DNA from: Pseudomonadota bacterium
Lineage (GTDB): Bacteria; Pseudomonadota; Gammaproteobacteria; Steroidobacterales; Steroidobacteraceae
DNA: 5,214 nt
NCBI GenBank assembly: GCA_021820785.1
Contig: JAKADE010000245.1
Coordinates: 1-5,214, forward strand
Reading direction: 5' to 3'
Position 1 is the first letter of the stretch. Every line of letters starts with the position of its first letter. Position numbers and translations under genes: made by a program. Below, one piece after another: positions 1-5,214 of this stretch. The notes under the pieces are model-generated. The model did not search any database and was not told where the DNA came from. It was given only the letters and a program-made list of their open reading frames with translations.

Positions 1-38
1 TGAGCCGAACAGCTGAGCGCCGCATCGCACTGCGGGCC
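1..38. other. Short non-coding edge downstream of the transglutaminase-TPR gene
   Basis: These 38 bases follow the TGA stop of the minus-strand transglutaminase-TPR gene. I see no gene start and no hairpin followed by a T-run in the minus direction. The window ends before a terminator or the next gene could be recognised. Confidence 0.5.
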
Positions 39-3000
39 TCAGGGCCGTATCCCGTAGTGCGCGAACTGATCGGCGACCGCGAACGAGAAGAACTCCGCGA
101 GCCTGAGATCTGCGCGGCCGCGGCGCGGATGGCCGGTGCGCAGTTCGCAGATGCCCCGTCCGAACAGCGAACTGGTCAGCTGCGGAGCGAGTCGCAGCGC
201 CGCATCGTAGGACGCGATCGCCTGGTGATAGCGGCCCAGCCGCAGCAACGCCATGGCGCGGCTGTCGAGAAACGCCGGAACGTACGGGTGGCGTGCGAGT
301 GCGGCATTGCAGTCCGACAGCGCGCCGTGCAACGACACCCCGGCGGTGCCGAGGCGCCAGCAGAGATTGTTCAGGGCCACCGCATTAGTGGCCTTGGCGT
401 GTGCGGCAGCAAGATCCTGGCGCGCGAGCGCCGCTCGGCCGCTCTTTGCGTACGCAACGGCACGCAGCGCAAGCAGATTCGGCACCAGCAATTTCAGCTG
501 CGGCGGCACCGCCACGATCGCTTCGGTCGTGCGGATGTTGTGCAGCGCCCGGCTGAGCGAGGCGATTGCCGCCGCATTCTCACCAGCGGCCTCCTGTACC
601 TGCGCCAACATCATCAGCGTCGTGGGCGAGGCGGGCTCGGCTTTCAGTGCCGCTTCGATGTCGCGCCGGCGTCCGCCGAGATCCGCCCAGGGCCGGTACG
701 CGACGCGGGTCAGGCGCATCGACGGTGAGGGGTTCAGAGCGAATCCGCGGCGCAGCGCATCATGGGCCTTGGCCGGCTCGTGCAGCGCACGATAAATCGC
801 CGCGGCCAGGTAGTAGGCGACCGGACTTTTCGGATAGGCGTGCTCGAGCGCCTTCGCCTCACCGGCGGCGGCCGCGGTTCTGCCCTGGCGCTGCAGGACG
901 AATGCCCGCATCCAGTACAGATTCAGCGCCAGCGACACATTCTTCGGCATCTTCAGACTCGCGGACGCCAGATCCGCCAGTGCCCGCTGCATCCTGCCGA
1001 TGCGTGCGTACGAGGTTGCGCGGTAACTCAGCGCAAAGGTGTCCTGTCGGTGCAGCCGCAGCGCGGCCGTGAACGCCTCGATGGCGCCGTGGTAATTGCC
1101 CGTGTTGTATGCCAACACACCGCGTCCGTCTTCGGCACGCCAGCTGTGCGGATGGCGGGCGAGCACGGCGTCGAAATCGGCTGCCGCGCGCTTCGGGTGT
1201 CCCTCATGTGTATACAGCAGCCCGCGGGTGGCGAGCGCATCGGCATTGTCCGCGTCGAACTGCAGGGCGGCGCGGATGTCCGTCATTGCAGCTGACAGTG
1301 CACCGTGATCCAGAAGGATCATGGCGCTGCGGGCGAAGCTCTGTGCAGAACTGTTGCGCTTCGGCAGGCCCCAGGCGCTCTGGGCCGCGCTCGGCTCGTA
1401 GCCACGCGGGGCCAGCAGATAGAGCGTGGAGCGATCGAGCGTGCGCAGAATCTTCTGATCCTGCACGGCATGGCGGGCCGGAAATTCCGGTGCCACGCTG
1501 CGCCAGCTGGTGCTCGCGCTGAACACGTTTCCGCGCAGCTGCGCGCGGCGCCGGAACTCGGTGCCGGCGACCGTGCGTTGAACGTCGGCACCTGCGAGCG
1601 TGAACCCCAGGCCGCCGCCGGGCAGAACGATCGTCTCGGTCGTCTGTTTGTAGGTGGGATAGAACACCGCGTAGGGCGCATTGCGGCGCGGACCGGGCTG
1701 CCGCTCGAAATTCGCGTGATAGCCCATAGCGAGCACATCCGCCTGGTAACGCCCCGCCCGCCAGTCCATCCTCGCCGTCCCGGTCATCTGCAGGTGCTCC
1801 TGACGCGTCTGCTCGTCGTACGCCGCCGATACCGACTGGATGTGCACGAAGTCGTATTGTGCGGCCCAGAACTGACGCAGGCCGGCATCGATCTGCCCGG
1901 AAGTCATGTTCGCCAGGCGCAGCTTCATCAGCAGAGCGGCATCGCCGCCGAGCGTGGTCTCGACGTGAAATGGCGCAGGCTCGCTGATGCCGCCGGAGGC
2001 ATCGATGCGCACCGTCGTGCGCACCAGCGGGTGCGTCAGGGGACGCGGCACCATGGCAACGAGCCGCGCGCCGTGGGTCGTGAGCGGCAGCCCCCAGTGA
2101 TCGTACGGCGTATGCAAATGATCGAGGGTGCGGTCGCCGACCCGCGTGCCGTCGAGCCAGTAGGTCTTCCCGCCGATGCGTGCTCGCACCAGCACGTGAT
2201 TGAACAGCATCATCGGCAGACGGCGCTCCAGGCCGTCGCCGGCGAGTGTGTTGACCAGGACTGGCTCGGCTTCGATGTTCAGCCCGTGCAGCAGCGCGAG
2301 CAGCAGAACCGTTTTCGCCTTGCAGTCCCCGAAGCGGCGCGCCCAGGTGAGATCGGCCGGCGCGGGCACCAAACCGCCCTGGTTCAGATCGAGAAACACG
2401 TAGCGCACTTTGTTTTGCACCAGGCGCAGCGCGAGCGCCGCCTGGCGCTTCGGATCGGACGTCGCGGCGCGGATGCGCGCGATTTGCGCGCGCAGGGGCG
2501 AATCGGGCGGCAGTTGCGCGGCCTTGCGATACAGAGGCGCAAACAACCGCGCGAGCGCACCCCACGAGCCGAAGCTGCTCACGTCGATCCGCCGGTCGAC
2601 CAGAGCGCTGAGCGGCGCACCCGCCGGCTGCAGGATCGGCCGTACGTGGCGCAGCGTCACGCTGAGGCCCGCAGTATCGCCGTGTCTGAACTGCCGCACG
2701 CCGGTCAATCCCCGTGAGGCATGCCACCGGATCGGCTCGGAGGCTGGCCACACGAGGCGCAGATGCAAGCGCGAGACCGGCATGTTGGGCGGCTGTTCGA
2801 GCGATACGAACGGATGGCCGGCCATGACCGGGTCGGTGCGCTCCAGGGTGTAGGCGATCTCGAGCGTGTCGCCGACCCGCAGGCCTGCCGGCTGCAAAAT
2901 GGCGCTCAACGTGTCATCGAGCGTGGCATAGGCGAGGTTCGTTTCCCGCTTCGCGATGGTGAACTGCTGACCCGAGGCGAGCACGTTGATCACCTTCCCG

Positions 3001-3320
3001 CCACGGATGATGTCGACCTTGTGCACGATCAGCACGTCGGTATCCGGATCCCACTGCAACGTGAGCGTGCCGAGCGCATTGAGGCCCTGCGGCGTCTGGA
3101 TCCGCGAGACGGTCTCGATGTAATAACTCACAGTGTCGGGCGTCAGTTCGACCTGCCGGTCGACGAGCAGGATTTTCAGTGCCGCCTGGGTCGTGCGGCC
3201 CGGCGGTGGCACCGCAACGGGCTTCACCCATGCGGGCGGCGGACCGAACTGCAGCGCGTTGGCGGCACAGACGGCCGCGGACCAGAGCAACGCGGCAAGA
3301 CATACAAGGATGCGGCGCAT
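39..3320 (-). CDS. Exported DUF3857 / transglutaminase-like / TPR protein
   Basis: Predicted periplasmic multidomain protein of 1093 residues. Residues 1-22 form a Sec signal peptide (Arg-Arg, then a Leu/Ala-rich core, then a small-residue cleavage region near C-A-A-N-A). Residues about 45-230 match the DUF3857 beta-rich domain. Residues about 285-400 are a transglutaminase-like fold with an intact triad: Cys333 in RRFGDCKAKT, His375 in FNHVLVRA and Asp390 in YWLDGTR. A mostly beta linker runs to about 650. From 659 to the end there are about eleven TPR-like helical pairs, with one variant unit starting LNNLCW. The fold suggests thiol-dependent amide chemistry (hydrolysis or crosslinking), while the TPRs suggest partner binding; the substrate is unknown. 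The ATG at 3320 is chosen because it directly precedes the signal peptide and has a weak GGGG six bases upstream. The gene lies 80 nt after the histidine-rich helical gene on the same strand. No strong promoter is visible in that gap, so read-through from upstream is possible. The family assignment is from recognised motifs; the physiological role is inference. Confidence 0.93.
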   Translation of the reverse strand: MRRILVCLAALLWSAAVCAANALQFGPPPAWVKPVAVPPPGRTTQAALKILLVDRQVELTPDTVSYYIETVSRIQTPQGLNALGTLTLQWDPDTDVLIVHKVDIIRGGKVINVLASGQQFTIAKRETNLAYATLDDTLSAILQPAGLRVGDTLEIAYTLERTDPVMAGHPFVSLEQPPNMPVSRLHLRLVWPASEPIRWHASRGLTGVRQFRHGDTAGLSVTLRHVRPILQPAGAPLSALVDRRIDVSSFGSWGALARLFAPLYRKAAQLPPDSPLRAQIARIRAATSDPKRQAALALRLVQNKVRYVFLDLNQGGLVPAPADLTWARRFGDCKAKTVLLLALLHGLNIEAEPVLVNTLAGDGLERRLPMMLFNHVLVRARIGGKTYWLDGTRVGDRTLDHLHTPYDHWGLPLTTHGARLVAMVPRPLTHPLVRTTVRIDASGGISEPAPFHVETTLGGDAALLMKLRLANMTSGQIDAGLRQFWAAQYDFVHIQSVSAAYDEQTRQEHLQMTGTARMDWRAGRYQADVLAMGYHANFERQPGPRRNAPYAVFYPTYKQTTETIVLPGGGLGFTLAGADVQRTVAGTEFRRRAQLRGNVFSASTSWRSVAPEFPARHAVQDQKILRTLDRSTLYLLAPRGYEPSAAQSAWGLPKRNSSAQSFARSAMILLDHGALSAAMTDIRAALQFDADNADALATRGLLYTHEGHPKRAAADFDAVLARHPHSWRAEDGRGVLAYNTGNYHGAIEAFTAALRLHRQDTFALSYRATSYARIGRMQRALADLASASLKMPKNVSLALNLYWMRAFVLQRQGRTAAAAGEAKALEHAYPKSPVAYYLAAAIYRALHEPAKAHDALRRGFALNPSPSMRLTRVAYRPWADLGGRRRDIEAALKAEPASPTTLMMLAQVQEAAGENAAAIASLSRALHNIRTTEAIVAVPPQLKLLVPNLLALRAVAYAKSGRAALARQDLAAAHAKATNAVALNNLCWRLGTAGVSLHGALSDCNAALARHPYVPAFLDSRAMALLRLGRYHQAIASYDAALRLAPQLTSSLFGRGICELRTGHPRRGRADLRLAEFFSFAVADQFAHYGIRP
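81..1346 (-). repeat. C-terminal TPR-like array in the transglutaminase-TPR protein
   Basis: This stretch encodes about eleven degenerate 34-residue helical pairs, roughly residues 659-1080. Clear units start near residues 659, 693, 727, 761, 833, 897, 946, 980, 1013 and 1047, with one longer unit near 795. Typical TPR spacing is visible in units such as RGLLYTHEGHPKRAAADFDA and RAMALLRLGRYHQAIASYDA. The repeats have diverged in protein sequence and show no DNA-level tandem identity, so this is an old protein repeat and not a recent duplication. TPR arrays form superhelical protein-binding scaffolds; the partner is unknown. Confidence 0.8.
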
Positions 3321-3349
3321 CGACGTCCCCGTGATTTTTTGTTCGTGTG

Positions 3350-3375
3350 CCGGCGCTGCAGCGCAGCCGCGCCGG
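3350..3375. repeat. GC-rich inverted repeat between the two minus-strand genes
   Basis: A perfect 7-bp inverted repeat, CCGGCGC (3350-3356) and GCGCCGG (3369-3375), encloses 12 bases. A competing perfect 12-bp palindrome, GCGCTGCAGCGC (3353-3364), shares its left arm, so the two pairings exclude each other. Neither strand has a T-run right after it: the minus-strand RNA continues CACACGAACAAAAAAUC. It is therefore not a canonical intrinsic terminator. It lies 30 nt before the transglutaminase-TPR start codon. Possible roles are an mRNA-stabilising or processing structure, or a protein-binding palindrome. It may also simply reflect high GC. Confidence 0.45.
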
Positions 3376-3401
3376 GGAAAAGCTTAACACCGCGCACCAC
3401 C

Positions 3402-3791
3402 CTAACGGGCAGGCATCGTCGGTAGCAGGAATGTCGAGCGCGCCGCTGCGCTCGCGAGCCGCTCGGGGTCGTAGCGGTGCTCGAGCACCGCGCGGTCCAG
3501 AAGGTCCGGATGATCCCGGGCAAACGTCTCGAACGTCTCCGTACCGCGCTCGAACAGGCGCTCGGCGATGAGCGAGAGAAAGGCCACGGTCATCGTCTGG
3601 TGGAATTTCCCAGGCACCCCGGCCCGCTCGGTCAGGGCCTGCAGCGCGCGCGAGTAATGCAGCACGGTCTCGGGAAAATCGTAGCGACGCAGCAGCTCGA
3701 AGGCCATGCGCACGTGCTCGCGGTGCGTGAACGTCGCCGGATCGGTCTCGCCGCGGACAAACCGGGCGAGGTCCGCCGGTAGCTCAGTCAT
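3402..3791 (-). CDS. Conserved hypothetical histidine-rich helical protein (HxxH...KFHxT motif)
   Basis: Cytosolic protein of 129 residues with no signal peptide or membrane segment, predicted to be all-helical. I recognise the pattern of an uncharacterised bacterial family but cannot name it. An N-terminal FTHREHVRMAFELL motif carries His23 and His26. HYSRAL (His45) follows, then GKFHQTMTVAF (His64), and a C-terminal YDPERLASAAAR segment near the end. The four histidines in conserved-looking motifs could form a metal or catalytic site; this is inference. No function is assigned. The start ATG at 3791 overlaps the end of the upstream RHH-like gene by 8 nt (ATGACTGA holds both the start and the upstream stop). 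A GAGG at 3801-3804 lies 9 nt before it, so coupled translation is likely. The gene ends in TAG at 3402. The transglutaminase-TPR gene follows after 80 nt. Codon use resembles its neighbours and I see no sign of transfer. Confidence 0.85.
   Translation of the reverse strand: MTELPADLARFVRGETDPATFTHREHVRMAFELLRRYDFPETVLHYSRALQALTERAGVPGKFHQTMTVAFLSLIAERLFERGTETFETFARDHPDLLDRAVLEHRYDPERLASAAARSTFLLPTMPAR
3784..3791 (-). promoter_or_regulatory. 8-nt stop/start overlap coupling the two small genes
   Basis: On the minus strand the bases read ATGACTGA. The ATG starts the histidine-rich helical protein and the TGA, in another frame, ends the RHH-like protein. A GAGG at 3801-3804 lies inside the upstream coding sequence, 9 nt before this ATG. 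Ribosomes finishing the first gene can re-initiate at once on the second. This supports one operon and a controlled stoichiometry. Confidence 0.8.
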
Positions 3792-4038
3792 GCGCTTCGG
3801 CCTCGCGCATGCGGTGCGAGTCTTCGGCGGTCAGATCGAGACCGTAGACCGCTTTCAGCGCCCGGATCTTGCGCAGCGTCGCGACTGAAAACGGCACCTT
3901 GCCTTCGAACGCATGCAGCACGATGCCCTCGAGCAGGTCCCCGAGGGACATCTCGAGATCTGCCGCCAGCGCCTTGAGCACTTTGAGGAGCCGGCGCTCC
4001 AGCCGCACGCCGGTCTGCACGCGGGTGATGGTCTTCAT
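3784..4038 (-). CDS. Small ribbon-helix-helix-like protein, putative DNA-binding regulator
   Basis: Basic-then-acidic protein of 84 residues. Residues 5-13 (TRVQTGVRL) fit the short beta-strand of a ribbon-helix-helix fold. Residues 14-29 (ERRLLKVLKALAADLE) fit helix A, and 31-43 (SLGDLLEGIVLHA) fit helix B after a Met-Ser turn. This resembles Arc/MetJ/CopG proteins, which dimerise and insert a two-stranded sheet into the DNA major groove. The tail (PFSVATLRKIRALKAVYGLDLTAEDSH, split here as PFSVATLRKIRAL then KAVYGLDLTAEDSH) is helical and could bind a partner. The ATG at 4038 is chosen because the recognisable fold begins right after it. An in-frame ATG at 4074 would add 12 residues, and a further extension to 4212 gives only low-complexity Arg-rich sequence. 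No Shine-Dalgarno precedes 4038, but a -10-like element sits 6 nt upstream, so the mRNA may be leaderless. The stop overlaps the next gene's start. Repeated GGTAC sites just upstream suggest self-repression. The fold is inferred by eye. Confidence 0.8.
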   Translation of the reverse strand: MKTITRVQTGVRLERRLLKVLKALAADLEMSLGDLLEGIVLHAFEGKVPFSVATLRKIRALKAVYGLDLTAEDSHRMREAEAHD

Positions 4039-4044
4039 GCGAAC

Positions 4045-4074
4045 ATGGTACCACGGTACGCCGGTACGGGTCAT
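4045..4074 (-). promoter_or_regulatory. Candidate promoter for the RHH-like gene, possibly leaderless
   Basis: Reading the minus strand, ATGACC (4074-4069, four of six matches to TTGACA) is followed by an 18-bp spacer and TACCAT (4050-4045, four of six matches to TATAAT including both ends). Six bases then lead to the ATG at 4038. A start site 6-7 nt after the -10 would fall on or beside the A of the ATG, giving a leaderless mRNA. The absence of any Shine-Dalgarno here agrees with that. The match is modest and could be chance in GC-rich DNA. Confidence 0.4.
4046..4068. repeat. Three GGTAC direct repeats at an exact 8-bp period, candidate operator
   Basis: GGTAC occurs at 4047-4051, 4055-4059 and 4063-4067, each 8 bp apart. 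The two right-hand copies share the 7-mer CGGTACG (4054-4060 and 4062-4068); the left copy is TGGTACC. The GTAC core is itself palindromic, so each unit is a small symmetric site. Known RHH repressors bind tandem short sites of this kind: MetJ, for example, uses adjacent 8-bp palindromic boxes. The array lies in the spacer and -10 of the candidate promoter for the RHH-like gene, where a bound protein would block RNA polymerase. The repeat is seen directly; the operator role is inferred. Confidence 0.6.
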
Positions 4075-4124
4075 GTGTCGTGCCGCGCGGGGTGCGCGCC
4101 TGAGCGGAGCCGTGAGCTGCCCGG

Positions 4125-4130
4125 TAATAT
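4125..4130 (+). promoter_or_regulatory. Candidate -10 element for moxR (TAATAT)
   Basis: TAATAT matches four of the six positions of TATAAT, including the key first, second and last, and is one of the few AT-rich hexamers in the divergent region. At the usual spacing the -35 position reads GAGCGG or TGAGCG, a poor match, so activator help or a different sigma factor would be needed. A second weak candidate is TATGTT at 4140-4145. If TAATAT is used, the moxR leader is about 110 nt long. Confidence 0.3.
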
Positions 4131-4232
4131 GTCGTCTGCTATGTTTCGAGCCGGGATCCTCATCCCCGCATCGGCGCGCCGCTCGGGAACCCCGGCGTCG
4201 CTGCAGGGTCAATCCGGCTCTCGGGAATACTC

Positions 4233-4238
4233 AGGAGG
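4233..4238 (+). promoter_or_regulatory. Strong Shine-Dalgarno AGGAGG for moxR
   Basis: A perfect AGGAGG lies 9 nt before the ATG at 4248. It fixes the moxR start and predicts efficient initiation. The contrast with the RHH-like gene, which has no such site, is clear. Confidence 0.85.
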
Positions 4239-4247
4239 CACTCCACA

Positions 4248-5214
4248 ATGACCGGCACCGGCCCGCTCGCCCCATCCGCCCCTGCCGCGCGCCCCACCGA
4301 CGGCGCCGCGCAGGCCGCGTTCGCTCGGCTGCGCACCTACCTGCGCAGCCAGATCCTCGGGCAGGAGGCGCTGGTCGAGCGGCTGCTGGTCGCGTTGCTC
4401 TCGGACGGCCATCTGCTGGTGGAAGGCCCGCCCGGACTCGCCAAGACCCGCGCCATCAAGGCATTGGCCCACGCGGTGGAGGCGGACTTCCAGCGTGTCC
4501 AGTTCACGCCGGACCTGCTGCCGGCGGACTTGACCGGCTCGGACATCTACCGGCCGGAGGAAGGCACGTTCCGCTTTCAGCGCGGACCGCTGTTTCACAA
4601 CCTCATCCTCGCCGATGAAATCAACCGGGCGCCGGCGAAGGTGCAGGCGGCGCTGCTCGAGGCGATGGCCGAGCGACAGATCAGCGTCGGCGCGGCGAGC
4701 TATCCGCTGCCGCCGCTGTTCCTGGTCATGGCGACGCAGAACCCGATCGAACAGGAAGGCACCTACCCGCTGCCGGAGGCGCAGCTCGATCGCTTCATGC
4801 TGCACACCCGCGTCGATTATCCCGACCGCGCCACGACGCTGAAGGTCATGGCGCTGGCGCGCAGCGAGGCGATCAGCCAGCGCGAGATCGCCCCGCCGGC
4901 GCAGCGGATGAGCCAGGCGATGGTGTTCGCCGCGCGGCGGGAGATTCTCGGCCTGACGCTCTCCGATCCGGTGGCCGAGTACATCGCGGCATTGGTCGAT
5001 GCCACCCGCCGCCCAGAACCGTACAGCGTCCAGTTGCGCCAGTGGCTGCGCTGGGGCGCAAGTCCGCGCGCGGCGATCGCCATCGAACGCGGCGCGCGCG
5101 CGCTCGCCTGGCTCGAGGGCCGGGATTTCGTCAGTCCCGAGGACGTACAGGCGATCGCCCCGGACGCGCTGCGCCACCGGCTGCTCGTCGATTACACGGC
5201 ACAGGCGCAGGGCG
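4248..5214 (+). CDS. MoxR-family AAA+ ATPase (3' end cut by the window edge)
   Basis: Cytosolic AAA+ ATPase of the MoxR branch, which acts as a chaperone-like machine in maturing or activating protein complexes, often with von Willebrand A partners. The first 322 residues are present with no stop, and MoxR proteins are usually 300-350 residues, so only the C-terminal tip should be missing. Landmarks: Walker A GPPGLAKT (60-67), with the Ala typical of MoxR; Walker B LILADEINR (119-127); sensor 1 VMATQNP (160-166); arginine-finger region LDRF (180-183); sensor 2 GASPRA (270-275). The block QFTPDLLPADLTGSDIYRP (86-104) is also characteristic. All catalytic motifs are intact. Residues 1-20 are an Ala/Pro-rich, probably disordered, extension. 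The start is set by AGGAGG 9 nt upstream. The gene is divergent from the three minus-strand genes. From family knowledge, DUF58, VWA or transglutaminase-domain genes probably follow, but they are outside the window. The symbol moxR is used loosely elsewhere, so none is assigned. Confidence 0.95.
   Translation, partial: MTGTGPLAPSAPAARPTDGAAQAAFARLRTYLRSQILGQEALVERLLVALLSDGHLLVEGPPGLAKTRAIKALAHAVEADFQRVQFTPDLLPADLTGSDIYRPEEGTFRFQRGPLFHNLILADEINRAPAKVQAALLEAMAERQISVGAASYPLPPLFLVMATQNPIEQEGTYPLPEAQLDRFMLHTRVDYPDRATTLKVMALARSEAISQREIAPPAQRMSQAMVFAARREILGLTLSDPVAEYIAALVDATRRPEPYSVQLRQWLRWGASPRAAIAIERGARALAWLEGRDFVSPEDVQAIAPDALRHRLLVDYTAQAQG

Larger units (their letters stand above)
4039..4247. other. 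Divergent intergenic region between the RHH-like gene and moxR
   Basis: This 209-nt region carries the control signals for both transcription units. Its left end holds the GGTAC array and the candidate minus-strand promoter. The middle has a GC-rich stretch (4081-4100). It then holds TAATAT (4125-4130), a good plus-strand -10 candidate about 118 nt before the moxR ATG, although no convincing -35 lies 16-18 bp upstream. Further right are a small hairpin (GGGAT 4153-4157, loop CCTC, ATCCC 4162-4166), a 10-bp palindrome CGGCGCGCCG (4172-4181), and a wide inverted repeat GAGCCGG (4148-4154) with CCGGCTC (4214-4220). The right end is the moxR ribosome binding site. I see no convincing coding sequence here. 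Confidence 0.55.

Noticed and set aside
1305..2717. Long open frame on the plus strand opposite the transglutaminase-TPR gene
   Set aside because: It is antisense to a gene with clear domains and an intact triad. Its translation is Arg/Gln/Gly-rich low-complexity sequence with no recognisable family, as expected when a high-GC gene is read on the other strand.
1204..2751. 515-residue open frame on the minus strand in another frame of the transglutaminase-TPR gene
   Set aside because: It is Arg/Ala-rich with no motif and lies wholly inside the real gene. It is a frame shadow caused by GC-rich codons.
3258..3320. Lipoprotein signal in the transglutaminase-TPR protein (Cys18 in SAAVCAA)
   Set aside because: The residue before the Cys is Val, which does not fit a lipobox (small residue needed at -1). 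A cleavable Sec signal near residue 22 is the better reading.
3350..3375. Intrinsic terminator between the two minus-strand genes
   Set aside because: A GC-rich stem is possible, but no T-run follows it on either strand.
4046..4068. Plasmid-type origin iterons or a CRISPR-like array
   Set aside because: There are only three short units, with no replication gene, no AT-rich unwinding region, and no repeats of CRISPR length. An operator fits better.
4039..4212. N-terminal extension of the RHH-like protein up to 4212
   Set aside because: The added 58 residues are Arg-rich with no family character, no ribosome binding site is visible, and the recognisable fold begins at the ATG at 4038.
4209..5177. 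322-residue open frame on the minus strand opposite moxR
   Set aside because: The plus-strand frame carries all AAA+ motifs and a perfect ribosome binding site. The antisense translation is Arg-rich and shows no family features.

Overview
The window is GC-rich chromosomal DNA with densely packed genes and strong G/C bias at third codon positions. The protein families present are a secreted DUF3857/transglutaminase/TPR protein and a MoxR AAA+ ATPase. Together they suggest a high-GC proteobacterium, probably a gammaproteobacterium of the Xanthomonadales/Nevskiales kind. That placement rests on family resemblance from memory, not on a search. I see no rRNA, tRNA, insertion sequence, phage gene, CRISPR array or transfer signature.

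Layout. Three genes lie on the minus strand and read leftwards from about 4038: an 84-residue ribbon-helix-helix-like protein (3784-4038), a 129-residue histidine-rich helical protein of unknown function (3402-3791), and a 1093-residue exported DUF3857-transglutaminase-TPR protein (39-3320). The first two overlap by 8 nt and are almost certainly translationally coupled. The third starts 80 nt further on, beyond a GC-rich inverted repeat that lacks a terminator U-tract, so it may be co-transcribed with them. On the plus strand a moxR-type AAA+ ATPase gene starts at 4248 behind a perfect AGGAGG and runs off the right edge. A 209-nt divergent intergenic region (4039-4247) separates the two transcription units.

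How they may work together. MoxR ATPases are chaperone-like and usually head operons with DUF58, von Willebrand A and sometimes transglutaminase-domain membrane proteins, so the plus-strand operon probably acts at the cell envelope. The large minus-strand protein is predicted to be periplasmic, with an intact Cys-His-Asp triad and about eleven TPR-like units, so it too is an envelope protein. The two small genes are the least understood part. The RHH-like gene has three GGTAC repeats at an exact 8-bp period just upstream of its start. They lie inside a candidate promoter whose -10 element is 6 nt from the ATG. This fits an autoregulated, possibly leaderless, two-gene module and is the most interesting signal in the window.
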